DNA of 64,000 nt from the NCBI RefSeq assembly GCF_015209585.1, contig NZ_JADEYR010000010.1, positions 1 to 64,000 of the forward strand. Reading direction: 5' to 3'. Source of the stretch: Brachybacterium epidermidis (GTDB taxonomy: Bacteria; Actinomycetota; Actinomycetes; Actinomycetales; Dermabacteraceae). A program made the position numbers and the translations under genes. The notes under the pieces were generated by a model. That model worked only from the letters and a program-made list of their open reading frames with translations, did not search any database and had not been told where the DNA came from. This document shows positions 14,379 through 23,189 of the stretch, piece after piece (the stretch's first letter is position 1; each line of letters starts with the position of its first letter).

Positions 14379-14756
14379 GCCGGGTTCTCCTTCGTGGGGG
14401 TACCCGAAAGCTGCGATGAATGCGCTGAGGCCACCGGGACCGGTCCAGCCCTGCCTCTCCCGATGTCGTTCACGACCCGCGGGCCATGCGGAGCCCGAGC
14501 TCGCCACCACGGCGCTGAAGCGGCCAGAGGCGGGAGCCACGTCGATCCCGTGCCGTCCCTCGATGCTCACCCGTCCGTGCAGGGACGGGCACATCGACCG
14601 GGTGCCGGGACCGTGGCTATCGCCGGAAGCTGATGATCCGCTGTGCACCGGCCCACAGCAGGCCGTGAGTGCAGTCACGCGACGGGGGGTTACCGGCGGG
14701 TTAATGCCGGGGGGTCGCCTAAAGTTGACGATCGATACCACCCATAGAGACGACGG
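14379..14756. other. Divergent intergenic region between PP2C-like and repeat-protein genes
   Basis: The 378 bases hold no separate gene. The reverse frame of the PP2C-like gene remains open across most of it, so part could encode an extended N-terminus. Promoter-like pieces for the forward gene include TTGACG at 14725-14730 and TAAAGT at 14720-14725, but none has a convincing partner at normal spacing. Confidence 0.4.
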
Positions 14757-16358
14757 ATGTGCGACGTGGCTGAGAACAGCAAGAGCGAGAGTGGCCAGGG
14801 CGGCGGCGGGGACCGCCGTGCGCAGGGCCGATCCGCTGCGCGCTCCGTCGATCGTTCCCGCTCCCAGCAGGGCGGACAGCAGCGTGGCGACCGCAAGCGG
14901 TACGGGGAGCGGACATCGTCCGCCGACCGCGCGCAGGGCGAACGCAGGCAGTACGGCGAGCGCAAGCAGTACGGCGAACGGCGCCAGGGGGGCGGGCCCG
15001 GTGACTGGACCCCGCGATCAGCCCGTGAGGCCCGCCCGCGCTCCGTGGGCGAGCATCCGGGGGCGGCCCGCCACCGCGACTATCAGCCCACCGAGAGGTC
15101 GCGACCGCGTCGGGACGGGGGGCAGCAACGCTCCGATCGTCGGTACGAGGGCAGGCCGCCGCGACGTGAGGGCGGAGGGGGTCCTCACCCCGAGCGTCGG
15201 GATGATCGGGCGCGGGGCTGGGGCCGGGACGACCGCCGCCGGGACGACCGTCGACGTGAGGACCGTGGCCGGGATGACCGTCGACGCGAGGACCGTGGCC
15301 GGGATGACCGTCGACGTGAGGACCGCGGCCGGGATGACCGCCGTCGTGAGGACCGCGGCCGGGATGACCGCCGTCGTGAGGACCGTGGCCGGGATGACCG
15401 CCGTCGTGAGGACCATCGCTCGGAGCGTGATCCTCGCTCCTACCGTCCCGGTGAGGAGGAGCGCTCCAACCGCCCCTTCGAGCCTCGGATCCCCGAGGGG
15501 ATCACCGGCAAGGAGCTCGATGTCGACGCTCTCGACGAACTGCGCGGCCTGAGCCGCGAGACCGCGGAGAGGGTCGCCAAGCACCTGGTCGCCGCCTTCG
15601 CCCTCGAGGAGGAGGACCCCGAGACCTCGCAGGCTCACGCCAAGTTCGCCGCCCGCATCGGCGGGCGCATCGGCGTGGTGCGCGAGACCTACGGGATCCT
15701 GGCCTACCGGGCCGGGGACTACCGCACAGCCGTGCGTGAGCTGCGTACCGCACTGCGCATCACCGGGCGCTGTGACGTGCTTCCTCTGATCGCGGACTCC
15801 GAGCGCGGGCTGGGGCGGCCGGAGCGCGCGCTGGACATCGCTGCCTCCGAGGACGCCTCCGGGATGGGGGCGGATGCCGCCATCGAGCTGATGATCGTGG
15901 TGGCCGGCGCCTACGCCGACACCGGTGACATCCAGACCGCGCTACGCACTCTCGAGATCCCCGCTCTGCGGCACAAGGTCGACGGGCGCTGGCAGGTGCG
16001 TCTGTGGGTCGCCTACGCCGACCTGCTTGAACGTGCAGATCGCGCCGATGAGGCCCGTCGATGGCTGACCCTGGCCGCTGATACCGACACCGATGGCCTC
16101 ACCGATGCTGCTGAGCGGCTGGGGCGACCCGCTCCGGAGCCTGCCGCCGAACCGTCGTGGGAGGACGATGAGGAGATCCTCGTCGTCGACGCGTTCGAGG
16201 AGGAGCAGGAGCCCGAGACCCCCGAGGTCGGCGAACCGTCGGACGGCGTCGAGACCCCCGAGGTCGGCGAACCATCGGACGGCGCCGGGGAGACCGCTCA
16301 GTCCGAGGAGCGCGTCCTGGCGCCCACCCCGGACTCCTTGGGGGAGGAGCTGCGGTGA
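14757..16358 (+). CDS. Arg/Asp/Glu-repeat protein with C-terminal TPR-like domain
   Basis: Function is unknown. The 533-residue protein has three parts. Residues 1 to about 150 are disordered and rich in Arg, Gln, Gly and Ser. About residues 160-222 form a charged tandem repeat of the unit GRDDRRREDR, encoded by six 30-base units at 15241-15420. From about residue 245 a helical domain with TPR character follows (YGILAYRAGDYRTAVRELRTAL, LGRPERALDIA, AGAYADTGDIQTALRTLEIPAL, AYADLLERADRADEARRWL). The acidic tail carries a duplicated 12-residue unit. Such proteins are annotated loosely in related genomes. ATG 14757 is used; GTG 14766 (start VAENSK) is equally plausible. It overlaps the HAD gene by 4 bases. 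RNA or polyanion binding by the charged repeat is only a guess. Confidence 0.75.
   Translation: MCDVAENSKSESGQGGGGDRRAQGRSAARSVDRSRSQQGGQQRGDRKRYGERTSSADRAQGERRQYGERKQYGERRQGGGPGDWTPRSAREARPRSVGEHPGAARHRDYQPTERSRPRRDGGQQRSDRRYEGRPPRREGGGGPHPERRDDRARGWGRDDRRRDDRRREDRGRDDRRREDRGRDDRRREDRGRDDRRREDRGRDDRRREDRGRDDRRREDHRSERDPRSYRPGEEERSNRPFEPRIPEGITGKELDVDALDELRGLSRETAERVAKHLVAAFALEEEDPETSQAHAKFAARIGGRIGVVRETYGILAYRAGDYRTAVRELRTALRITGRCDVLPLIADSERGLGRPERALDIAASEDASGMGADAAIELMIVVAGAYADTGDIQTALRTLEIPALRHKVDGRWQVRLWVAYADLLERADRADEARRWLTLAADTDTDGLTDAAERLGRPAPEPAAEPSWEDDEEILVVDAFEEEQEPETPEVGEPSDGVETPEVGEPSDGAGETAQSEERVLAPTPDSLGEELR
15241..15420 (+). repeat. Six tandem 30-base in-frame repeats
   Basis: Six contiguous 30-base units start at 15241, 15271, 15301, 15331, 15361 and 15391; the last diverges over its final bases, and a half unit precedes at 15226-15240. 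Units 1-3 share gaccgtcgacg, units 4-6 share gaccgccgtcg, so two sub-types are ordered rather than mixed. No spacers separate them. Confidence 0.95.
16215..16286 (+). repeat. Duplicated 36-base unit
   Basis: Two adjacent 36-base copies (16215-16250 and 16251-16286) differ at two positions and encode ETPEVGEPSDGV and ETPEVGEPSDGA in the acidic tail of the repeat protein. Confidence 0.95.
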
Positions 16359-17371
16359 TCCGCCGCCCTGAGCCATCGCTGCTCGACCTGCACGACGCCC
16401 TGCTGCTGGACCTCGATGGCACGCTGATGCACGGCACCCAGCCCATCGTCCACGCGGCCGAGGCCGTCGCGACGGCACGCGCACGCGGACTGCGCCTGGT
16501 GTTCGCCACCAACAACGCGTCCCGCACACCGCAGCAGGCCGCCCAGCACCTGGCGACCGTGGGCGTGGCTGCCGATCCGGAGGAGTTCATCACCTCGCCC
16601 CAGGTGGCGGCGCGACTGCTCGCCGAGCGCCTCGAGCCCGGCTCCACGGTCCTGGTGGTGGGTGGGCCCAGCCTGGCGCATGAGATCCGCGAGGTCGGTC
16701 TTGACCCGGTGACCGAGGACTCCGATCAGGTCGTGGCCGTGGTCCAGGGCTGGGCACCCGACCTGGACTGGTCGCGACTGGCCGAGGGCGCCTACGCGAT
16801 CCGGCACGGCGCGAGCTGGATGGCCACCAATGTCGATGCGACCCTGCCCACGGAGCGCGGCCTCGCCCCCGGCAACGGGTCCATGGTGGCTGCTCTGCGG
16901 CACGCCACCGGTGCTGAGCCCGATGTGGCGGGCAAGCCCGAGCCCGGCATGTTCACCGTGGCCGCCACCGACATCGGCTCCCGCCGCCCGCTGGTGATCG
17001 GTGATCGCCTGGACACCGACATCGAGGGGGCGAACCGCGCCGGGATGGACTCGTTGCTGGTGCTGACCGGTGTGGACGGCATCGAGACCGCGCTGCGCGC
17101 CGACCCCGTGCGCCGTCCCACCCACATCCTTCCGGACCTCTCCCACCTGGGGGATCCCTGTCCCCTCCCGGTGGTCACCGGCTCCTGCGCGCGCTGCGGC
17201 GCCGTGAGCGCGACCTGGGAGGACGGTGACATCGTCCTGGACGGCGAACTGCAGGACCCGCGCATCCTGCGGGCGGCAATGGCCCTGCTGCGCCGTCACG
17301 CGGCCGAGGAGCCGTGGACCGGACGCCTGCGAGGTCGCGGGGACGAGCTGATCGAGGCCGCGGCCACGTGA
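16355..17371 (+). CDS. HAD-superfamily (NagD-like, class IIA) hydrolase
   Basis: This 338-residue protein belongs to the HAD-IIA phosphatases acting on small phosphorylated metabolites. Motif I is LLLDLDGTLMHG near residues 16-27 with the nucleophile Asp, motif II FATNNASRTP follows, the lysine is in DVAGKPEPGMF, and motif IV is VIGDRLDTDIEGANRAGMDSLLVLTG. The start GTG 16355 overlaps the upstream stop by 4 bases. The C-terminal 80 residues, with CARCGA, go beyond a plain HAD domain and are of unknown role. It lies directly before tlyA, as HAD-IIA genes do in many actinobacteria. The substrate is not predictable; glycerol 3-phosphate phosphatase activity is known for related actinobacterial enzymes. 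Confidence 0.88.
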   Translation: MIRRPEPSLLDLHDALLLDLDGTLMHGTQPIVHAAEAVATARARGLRLVFATNNASRTPQQAAQHLATVGVAADPEEFITSPQVAARLLAERLEPGSTVLVVGGPSLAHEIREVGLDPVTEDSDQVVAVVQGWAPDLDWSRLAEGAYAIRHGASWMATNVDATLPTERGLAPGNGSMVAALRHATGAEPDVAGKPEPGMFTVAATDIGSRRPLVIGDRLDTDIEGANRAGMDSLLVLTGVDGIETALRADPVRRPTHILPDLSHLGDPCPLPVVTGSCARCGAVSATWEDGDIVLDGELQDPRILRAAMALLRRHAAEEPWTGRLRGRGDELIEAAAT

Positions 17372-18219
17372 GCCCGCCCCGGCTCGACGTCGCACTGGCG
17401 GCGGCTGGGCTCGCCCGCTCACGCACCCACGCCCAGCGGATCATCGACGAGGGCCGCGCACGCATCGACGGCCGCGTCGCCACCCGAGCCAGCGCGCCCG
17501 TTCCCGAGGGGGCCCAGCTGGCGGTGGTGGACGTCCCCGACGGGATCGAGTACGCCTCCCGTGCCGCCCACAAGCTGCAGGGGGCCCTCGAGCAGCTCGA
17601 CCTGCCGGTGCCCGGGACGCACTGCCTGGACGCCGGGGCATCCACGGGTGGCTTCACCGATGTGCTGCTGCGCCACGGCGCCGCCTCCGTGATCGCCGTG
17701 GACATCGGTCACGCCCAGCTGGCCGCGCACCTGCGCGAGGACCCCCGCGTGACCGTGCGCGACGGCACCAGCGTGCGCGACCTCGATCCTGAGCTGATCG
17801 GCGGCACGGTGGATCTGCTGGTAGCCGACCTCTCCTTCATCTCCCTGCGCACCGTGATGGCGCCGCTGGCCTGCGTGGTGCGCACCGGGGGAGACCTGCT
17901 GCTGATGGTCAAGCCCCAGTTCGAGGTGGGGCGCCAGGCGCTTCCCCGCAGCGGCGTGGTCACCGACCCCGCCCAGCGTGTGCGCGCTGTGACCGAGGTG
18001 GCACGGACCGCGGCCCGAGAGGGACTGCTGCTGACCGGTGTCGGGGCCAGCACCTTGCCAGGGCAGGACGGCAATCGTGAGTACTTCCTCCACCTGCGGC
18101 CCACCGGCCACGCCGCCGAGCTCTCGGACCGCGCCTGTGACATGATCGGTTCCGTCCTGAACGAGCGCCACGCGCCCGGTCCGAGCCGACAGATCACCGA
18201 GGGGGAGGGCAGAGCATGA
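17368..18219 (+). CDS. tlyA: TlyA-family rRNA 2'-O-methyltransferase
   Basis: TlyA methylates the 2'-OH of specific cytidines in 16S and 23S rRNA; in mycobacteria this creates capreomycin sensitivity. The 283 residues begin with an S4 RNA-binding domain (RLDVALAAAGLARSRTHAQRIIDEGRARIDG) followed by a SAM Rossmann domain with CLDAGASTGGFTDVLLRHGA and VDLLVADLSFISL (catalytic K-D-K-type fold with KPQFEVGR). GTG 17368 is chosen because it overlaps the upstream stop and places the S4 domain at the N-terminus; the longer opening from 17314 lies inside the previous gene. Part of the tlyA-nadK-recN run common in actinobacteria. Confidence 0.93.
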   Translation: MSPPRLDVALAAAGLARSRTHAQRIIDEGRARIDGRVATRASAPVPEGAQLAVVDVPDGIEYASRAAHKLQGALEQLDLPVPGTHCLDAGASTGGFTDVLLRHGAASVIAVDIGHAQLAAHLREDPRVTVRDGTSVRDLDPELIGGTVDLLVADLSFISLRTVMAPLACVVRTGGDLLLMVKPQFEVGRQALPRSGVVTDPAQRVRAVTEVARTAAREGLLLTGVGASTLPGQDGNREYFLHLRPTGHAAELSDRACDMIGSVLNERHAPGPSRQITEGEGRA

Positions 18220-19169
18220 TGAGGCGGTTCCTCCTGTACGTCCACACGGGACGCCGCGCTGCCCTGGACGCCATGCTCGCCGTGCTGGAGGAGCTGGCGG
18301 ACCGCCAGGTCGAAGCGGTGCTGATGGCCGATCAGGTCGCGGAGATCCGCGCCCTGCCCGCCGAGGACGTCCCCGACGGGCTCCTGCAGGCGCTGGACCC
18401 ACAGCGGGTCGACGCCCGGGGCGTCATCGAGGCCGGGGACCGCGTCGAGCTGGGCATCGTGCTGGGGGGCGACGGCACCATCCTGCGCGCCCTGGAGACC
18501 GTGCGTGATGCCGACATCCCCGTCCACGGCGTGAACCTGGGGCATGTGGGCTTCCTCGCCGAGAGCGAGGTCGAGGGCCTCTCCGCGACCGTGTCGCGGC
18601 TGCTGGAGGGCGAGTACGAGATCGAGAGCCGCAGCGCCCTGCACATCACGGTGCTCGATCACGACGACCAGGTGGTGGCCCAGCACTGGGCGATGAACGA
18701 GGCGTCGCTGGAGAAGGCCGACCGCCAGCGGATGGTGTACGTCGCGATCGAGATCGACGGCCGCCCCGTCTCCTCCTTCGGATGCGACGGCGTGCTGCTG
18801 TCCACCCCCACCGGCTCCACCGCCTATGCCTTCAGCGCAGGCGGCCCCGTGATCTGGCCCGAGGTGGACGCCATGCTGCTGGTGCCGCTCGCCGCCCACG
18901 CCCTGTTCTCCCGGCCCCTGGTGCTGGGGCGCTCCTCCGTGGCCGCGGTGGAGATGACGATGGACAACCGGGACGAGGGCGTGCTGACACTGGACGGCCG
19001 CCGCACCGTGGACCTCACCCGCGGGATGCGCGTCGAGGCCCGCCTCTCCCCGGACTCGGTGCGTCTGGTGCGGATGTCCTCCACCCCGTTCGCCGACCGT
19101 CTGGTGGAGAAGTTCCAGCTGCCCGTGGTCGGGTGGCGCGGTCGCAGCCGCGGCACCCATCCGCGCTGA
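18216..19169 (+). CDS. nadK: NAD kinase
   Basis: This enzyme phosphorylates NAD to NADP using ATP or polyphosphate. The 317 residues contain GIVLGGDGTILRA (about 80-92) with the catalytic GGDGT, the NE motif in WAMNEASLEK (about 165), CDGVLLSTPTGSTAYAFSAGGP and the late LDGRRTVDL. ATG 18216 overlaps the tlyA stop, with a GGGGGAGGG ribosome site at 18201-18209. A second ATG follows at 18219. RecN starts 14 bases after the stop. Confidence 0.95.
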   Translation: MMRRFLLYVHTGRRAALDAMLAVLEELADRQVEAVLMADQVAEIRALPAEDVPDGLLQALDPQRVDARGVIEAGDRVELGIVLGGDGTILRALETVRDADIPVHGVNLGHVGFLAESEVEGLSATVSRLLEGEYEIESRSALHITVLDHDDQVVAQHWAMNEASLEKADRQRMVYVAIEIDGRPVSSFGCDGVLLSTPTGSTAYAFSAGGPVIWPEVDAMLLVPLAAHALFSRPLVLGRSSVAAVEMTMDNRDEGVLTLDGRRTVDLTRGMRVEARLSPDSVRLVRMSSTPFADRLVEKFQLPVVGWRGRSRGTHPR

Positions 19170-19183
19170 GCGGGGCCGCCCCC

Positions 19184-20908
19184 ATGCTCTCCACCCTGCG
19201 CATCCGCTCCATAGGCGTGATCGAGGACGCCACCCTCGAGTTCGGTCCCGGCTTCACCGCCCTGACGGGTGAGACCGGTGCCGGCAAGACCATGGTGGTC
19301 ACCGGGTTGACGATGCTGCTGGGCGCACGTCTGGACCGCGGTCGCACCGGCACTGCCGCCACCGTGGACGGCACCCTCACCCTGGCCGGGCACGACGGCC
19401 TCGCCCAGGCGATCGACGAGCTGGGCGCCGAGGAGGAGGACGGCGAGGTGCTGGTGGTGCGCCGGGTGACCCGCGAAGGCCGCTCCCGCGCCCACATCGG
19501 CGGCGTCCCGGTCCCGATCGGGACGCTCGCCGCCCTGGTCGGCACTGCGGTGACCGTGCACGGGCAGTCCGACCAGCAGCGCCTGCGGGAGCCCGACGCC
19601 CAGCGCGAGGCCCTGGATCGCTTCGCGCAGCACGAGGTGGCCGGCCTGCTGGAGCAGCATCAGCAGCTGTGGGACCGGCGCGAACAGCTGCGGGCGCGCA
19701 TCGAGGAGCTCGACCACCTGCTGCGGCGTCGCGACCTGGAGGGCGCGCGCCTGCGCGAGGCACTGGAGCGTCTCGAGAGCGTCGATCCCGTCCCCGGGGA
19801 GGACCAGGCGCTGCGTGAGGAGCTGGAGCGGCTGGGCAACGCCGAGCAGCTGCGCACCGATGCCGACCAGGCCGCGACCGCACTGGTGGGGGACGACGGC
19901 CCGGCCGCCGCCGCGCTGCTGGACATCGCGGCCGAGGCGGTGCATCGCGCAGCCCGCACCGATCCCCAGCTCGTCCCGCTGGGGGAGCGGATAGAGGCCG
20001 CACGCCTGGAGCTGTCGGACCTCGCGGCGGAGCTGTCGCGGTACGCCGACGGCATCGACGCCTCGCCGGGCAGGCTCGATGCGGCCAACGAGCGCCTGCA
20101 CGAGCTCACCACCCTGGTCCGCGACCTGGGCCCCGTGCTGCCCGGGCCGGACGGCCCCGCCGAGGACGTCACCGACCTGCTGGAGAGCTCCCGGGGCGCC
20201 GCCGAGGCCCTGGACCGCTACGACGGCGCCGAGGAGGAGCGGGAGCAGGCCTGCGCGCAGCTGGACTCCCTGGAGCAGGAGCTGGACGGCGCCGCCACCG
20301 CCCTGACCGAGGCCCGTGCACGGGCCGCTGAGGAACTCTCCGGTGCGGTGCAGGAGGAGCTGCGGCACCTGGAGATGCCCGATGCCGCCATCACCGTGGA
20401 GGTGGGCTCCCAGCCCCATCGCCGCCACGGGCGGGACGCCATCGCGATCCTCCTGGCCCCCCACCCGGGAGCCGATCACCTGCCCGTCGCCCAGGCGGCC
20501 TCCGGCGGCGAGCTCAGCCGCGTGATGCTGGCCCTCGAGGTGGCGCTGGCCTCCCACCGCAAGGACCGCAGCGCTGCCCCGGTGTTCGTGTTCGATGAGA
20601 TCGACGCCGGCATCGGCGGGCGGGCAGCCCTCGCCGTGGGCCAGCGCCTGGCCCGGCTCGCCCGCCACGCCCAGGTCATCGTGGTCACCCATCTGCCGCA
20701 GGTCGCCGCGCACGCCGGCACCCACCTGCGCATCGAGAAGACCAGCACCGACGGCTCCACCAGTTCCCGCATCGACGCCCTCGACGGCGAAGAGCGCATC
20801 CGCGAGCTCTCCCGCATGCTCGCCGGTGACGACCACTCCGATGTCGCCCTCGCCCACGCCCGAGAACTGCTGGAGGAGGCCACAGCCGTGGGGGAGGGCC
20901 GGCCGTGA
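19184..20908 (+). CDS. recN: DNA repair protein RecN
   Basis: RecN is an SMC-like ATPase acting early in double-strand-break repair. The 574 residues start with an ATP-binding head (Walker A GETGAGKT, 29-36), then HGQSDQQRLREP, a coiled coil from about 150 to 400 rich in Glu, Leu and Arg, then the ABC signature ASGGELSRVMLALE near 439 and Walker B VFVFDEIDAGIGG near 466. ATG 19184 directly precedes the conserved head; a longer frame from 18782 is antisense-free but lies within nadK. No LexA box is visible directly upstream, so if damage-inducible it would be through a more distal promoter. Confidence 0.94.
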   Translation: MLSTLRIRSIGVIEDATLEFGPGFTALTGETGAGKTMVVTGLTMLLGARLDRGRTGTAATVDGTLTLAGHDGLAQAIDELGAEEEDGEVLVVRRVTREGRSRAHIGGVPVPIGTLAALVGTAVTVHGQSDQQRLREPDAQREALDRFAQHEVAGLLEQHQQLWDRREQLRARIEELDHLLRRRDLEGARLREALERLESVDPVPGEDQALREELERLGNAEQLRTDADQAATALVGDDGPAAAALLDIAAEAVHRAARTDPQLVPLGERIEAARLELSDLAAELSRYADGIDASPGRLDAANERLHELTTLVRDLGPVLPGPDGPAEDVTDLLESSRGAAEALDRYDGAEEEREQACAQLDSLEQELDGAATALTEARARAAEELSGAVQEELRHLEMPDAAITVEVGSQPHRRHGRDAIAILLAPHPGADHLPVAQAASGGELSRVMLALEVALASHRKDRSAAPVFVFDEIDAGIGGRAALAVGQRLARLARHAQVIVVTHLPQVAAHAGTHLRIEKTSTDGSTSSRIDALDGEERIRELSRMLAGDDHSDVALAHARELLEEATAVGEGRP

Positions 20909-22086
20909 GCATCGTCGAGCAGCCCCTGGTCGCCGGCACCGCCAGGTTGGGCAAGCGCACCAAGGACCTCACCAAGCGCCTGGGGCCCGGGGACGTCGCG
21001 GTGATCGACCACGAGGACATCGACCGGGTCGCCGCCGAGGCCCTGGTGGAGCGGCGCCCCGCCGCGGTGCTCAACGCCGCCGCGTCCACCTCCGGCCGGT
21101 ACCCCAATGCCGGCCCACGCATCCTGGTCGATGCCGGCATCCCGCTGATCGACGGGCTCGGGCAGGCGGTGTTCGAGCAGCTGCACGAGGGCCAGGAGAT
21201 CACCCTGCGCGGCTCCGCCGTGCTGGCAGGGGACACGCTGATCGCCGAGGGCACCGTGCAGGACGGGGTCACGGTGGCCGCCGCCCAGGAGGCCGCCCGT
21301 GAGGGGCTCTCCGAGCAGCTGGAGATGTTCGCGCAGAACACCATGGAGTACATGCTGCGTGAGCGGGACCTGCTGCTGGACGGGATCGGCGCCCCCGAGG
21401 TGCGCACCGTCATGGCCGGACGGCCGGTGCTGATCGTGGTGCGCGGCTACCACTACAAGGAGGACCTGCTCACGCTGCGTCCCTTCCTGCGGGAGTCCCG
21501 CCCCGTGATCATCGGGGTGGACGGCGGTGCCGATGCCGTGATGGAGGCCGGGTTCCGTCCCGACATGATCATCGGCGACATGGACTCCGTCTCCGACCGG
21601 GCCCTGGCCAGCGGTGCCGAGCTCGTGGTCCACGCCTATCGGGACGGACGCGCCCCCGGCATGGCCCGCCTGGAGGAGCTCGGGGTCGGGAAGGGAGCTG
21701 TGCTGTTCCCCGCCTCCGGCACCAGTGAGGACATCGCCATGCTGCTGGCGGACGAGAAGGGCGCCGCGGTGATCGTGGCCGTGGGCACCCACGGGACGCT
21801 CGAGGAGTTCCTGGACAAGGGACGCGCCGGCATGAGCTCCACGTTCCTGACCCGCCTGCGGATTGGCTCGAAGCTGGTGGACGCCAAAGGGGTCTCGCGG
21901 CTGTACCGGCAGCGGATCTCCAACTTCCAGCTGGTGCTGCTGGCGGTGGCCGGACTGCTGGCCCTGACCGTCGCACTGTGGGCCACCCCGGGCGGGCAGG
22001 CCCTGATGCAGATCCTCGGTGCCCGTCTCGATGGCATGCTGTCCTGGTTCACCACCCTGTTCGCGCCCCGCCTCCCCGGCGGGTAG
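20905..22086 (+). CDS. steA: SteA-like cytokinetic ring protein (TPPK-fold)
   Basis: The 393 residues match SteA, which in Corynebacterium works with SteB in cell separation after division. It has a thiamin-pyrophosphokinase-like catalytic fold (VIIGVDGGADAVMEAGFRPDMIIGDMDSVS near residues 195-225) and one C-terminal membrane segment (FQLVLLAVAGLLALTVALWA near 342-361). An arginine/lysine-rich N-terminus (LGKRTKDLTKRL) precedes it. GTG 20905 overlaps the recN stop. The next gene, 14 bases on, is the SteB/MctB-type partner. Older annotations call this a thiamin pyrophosphokinase, which the membrane tail and context argue against. Confidence 0.88.
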   Translation: MSIVEQPLVAGTARLGKRTKDLTKRLGPGDVAVIDHEDIDRVAAEALVERRPAAVLNAAASTSGRYPNAGPRILVDAGIPLIDGLGQAVFEQLHEGQEITLRGSAVLAGDTLIAEGTVQDGVTVAAAQEAAREGLSEQLEMFAQNTMEYMLRERDLLLDGIGAPEVRTVMAGRPVLIVVRGYHYKEDLLTLRPFLRESRPVIIGVDGGADAVMEAGFRPDMIIGDMDSVSDRALASGAELVVHAYRDGRAPGMARLEELGVGKGAVLFPASGTSEDIAMLLADEKGAAVIVAVGTHGTLEEFLDKGRAGMSSTFLTRLRIGSKLVDAKGVSRLYRQRISNFQLVLLAVAGLLALTVALWATPGGQALMQILGARLDGMLSWFTTLFAPRLPGG

Positions 22087-22100
22087 GAGGGATCCGCTCC

Positions 22101-23189
22101 GTGATCGATTTCCGATACCACCTGGTCTCCCTGATCTCGGTGTTCCTGGCGCTGGCCGTCGGCATCGTGCTGGGCGCCGGTCCGCTGCGCGAGAGCCTGG
22201 GCGCCCAGCTCGCCGGACAGGTGGAGCAGCTGCGCACCGAGCAGGACGACCTGCGCGCCGAGGCCGAGGACCTGCGCACCCAGAACGACCAGCTGGCAGG
22301 GTTCATCAACGAGATCGGGCCGGAGCTGGTGGCCGGGACCCTCGAGGACAACGACGTGGTGGTCATCAGTGACCACAACTCCACGCGCCAGGCAGTGCAG
22401 CACCTCACCAGCCTGCTGGAGCACGCCGGCGCCCGCTCCGTACCCCGGATCTCCCTGCAGCCGGCCCTGTGGGATCCCGCGGCCGAGCAGCGCCGCTCCG
22501 ACGCCGTGGACTCCGTGGCCGGCATCGCCCCGGTGCTGCTGGATCGCGGCCTGGAGGACGACGAGCAGGTACCCGCCCTGATCGTCACCCTGCTCACCCA
22601 GGACTCCTCCGCCGAGGTCACCCCGGAGCTGCGCTCGCAGGTGTGGCAGGTCCTGATCGACAACCAGCTGGTCACAGTCGACGGGGACATCCCCCCGCGG
22701 GCCTCGGCGGTGGTGTACGCGGCCGCGGAGCCGTCCCAGTTCACCGTGGACAGCGACGACGATCCGACGGCAGCCGAACGGGCCCAGCAGCTGCTGACCG
22801 TGCAGTCCCGACTGCTGGCCACCCTGGCGCAGACGCGAACGCCGACCGTGCTGTCCGTGGCCACCCCGCACAACGACGGCACCGTGGGCATCCTGCGCAG
22901 CGTCCGCGGGGACAGCACCTTCTCCGAGCTGTCCACCACCGATCGGCTGCAGTCCGCCGACGGGCCGGTCCTGGCGGTGCTCGCCCTGATCGAGCAGGTG
23001 CGTGGAGGGGCAGGGGACTACGGCACCACCGCCGACGCCGATGCCCGGGTGCCGGGCCTGCCGGAGGCCACCCTGATCGACGAGCAGATCGAGGAGACCA
23101 CCGGGACCGAGGGCACCGGTGCCGGCCCAGGGGACACCGACCCCGGCTCGCGGGAGCCCGCGCCCTCGGACGGAGGGGGAGCGGAGTGA
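22101..23189 (+). CDS. Copper transporter MctB/SteB family protein
   Basis: The 362-residue protein begins VIDFRYHLVSLISVFLALAVGIVLGAGPL, a signal-anchor helix typical of MctB (PF11382), followed by a coiled coil (LGAQLAGQVEQLRTEQDDLRAEAEDLRTQ) and a periplasm-facing alpha/beta domain; the tail is Gly/Glu/Asp-rich. In mycobacteria the homologue is linked to copper homeostasis; in Corynebacterium the equivalent, SteB, partners SteA. GTG 22101 has AGGAGG at 22086-22091 (9-base spacing), so the longer opening from 21978 is rejected. Given the adjacent steA, a division or cell-separation role is at least as likely as metal export. Confidence 0.85.
   Translation: MIDFRYHLVSLISVFLALAVGIVLGAGPLRESLGAQLAGQVEQLRTEQDDLRAEAEDLRTQNDQLAGFINEIGPELVAGTLEDNDVVVISDHNSTRQAVQHLTSLLEHAGARSVPRISLQPALWDPAAEQRRSDAVDSVAGIAPVLLDRGLEDDEQVPALIVTLLTQDSSAEVTPELRSQVWQVLIDNQLVTVDGDIPPRASAVVYAAAEPSQFTVDSDDDPTAAERAQQLLTVQSRLLATLAQTRTPTVLSVATPHNDGTVGILRSVRGDSTFSELSTTDRLQSADGPVLAVLALIEQVRGGAGDYGTTADADARVPGLPEATLIDEQIEETTGTEGTGAGPGDTDPGSREPAPSDGGGAE

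Noticed and set aside
15241-15420. Short tandem repeats as a CRISPR array
   Set aside because: Units are contiguous with no spacers, stay in frame, and encode protein; no cas genes nearby.
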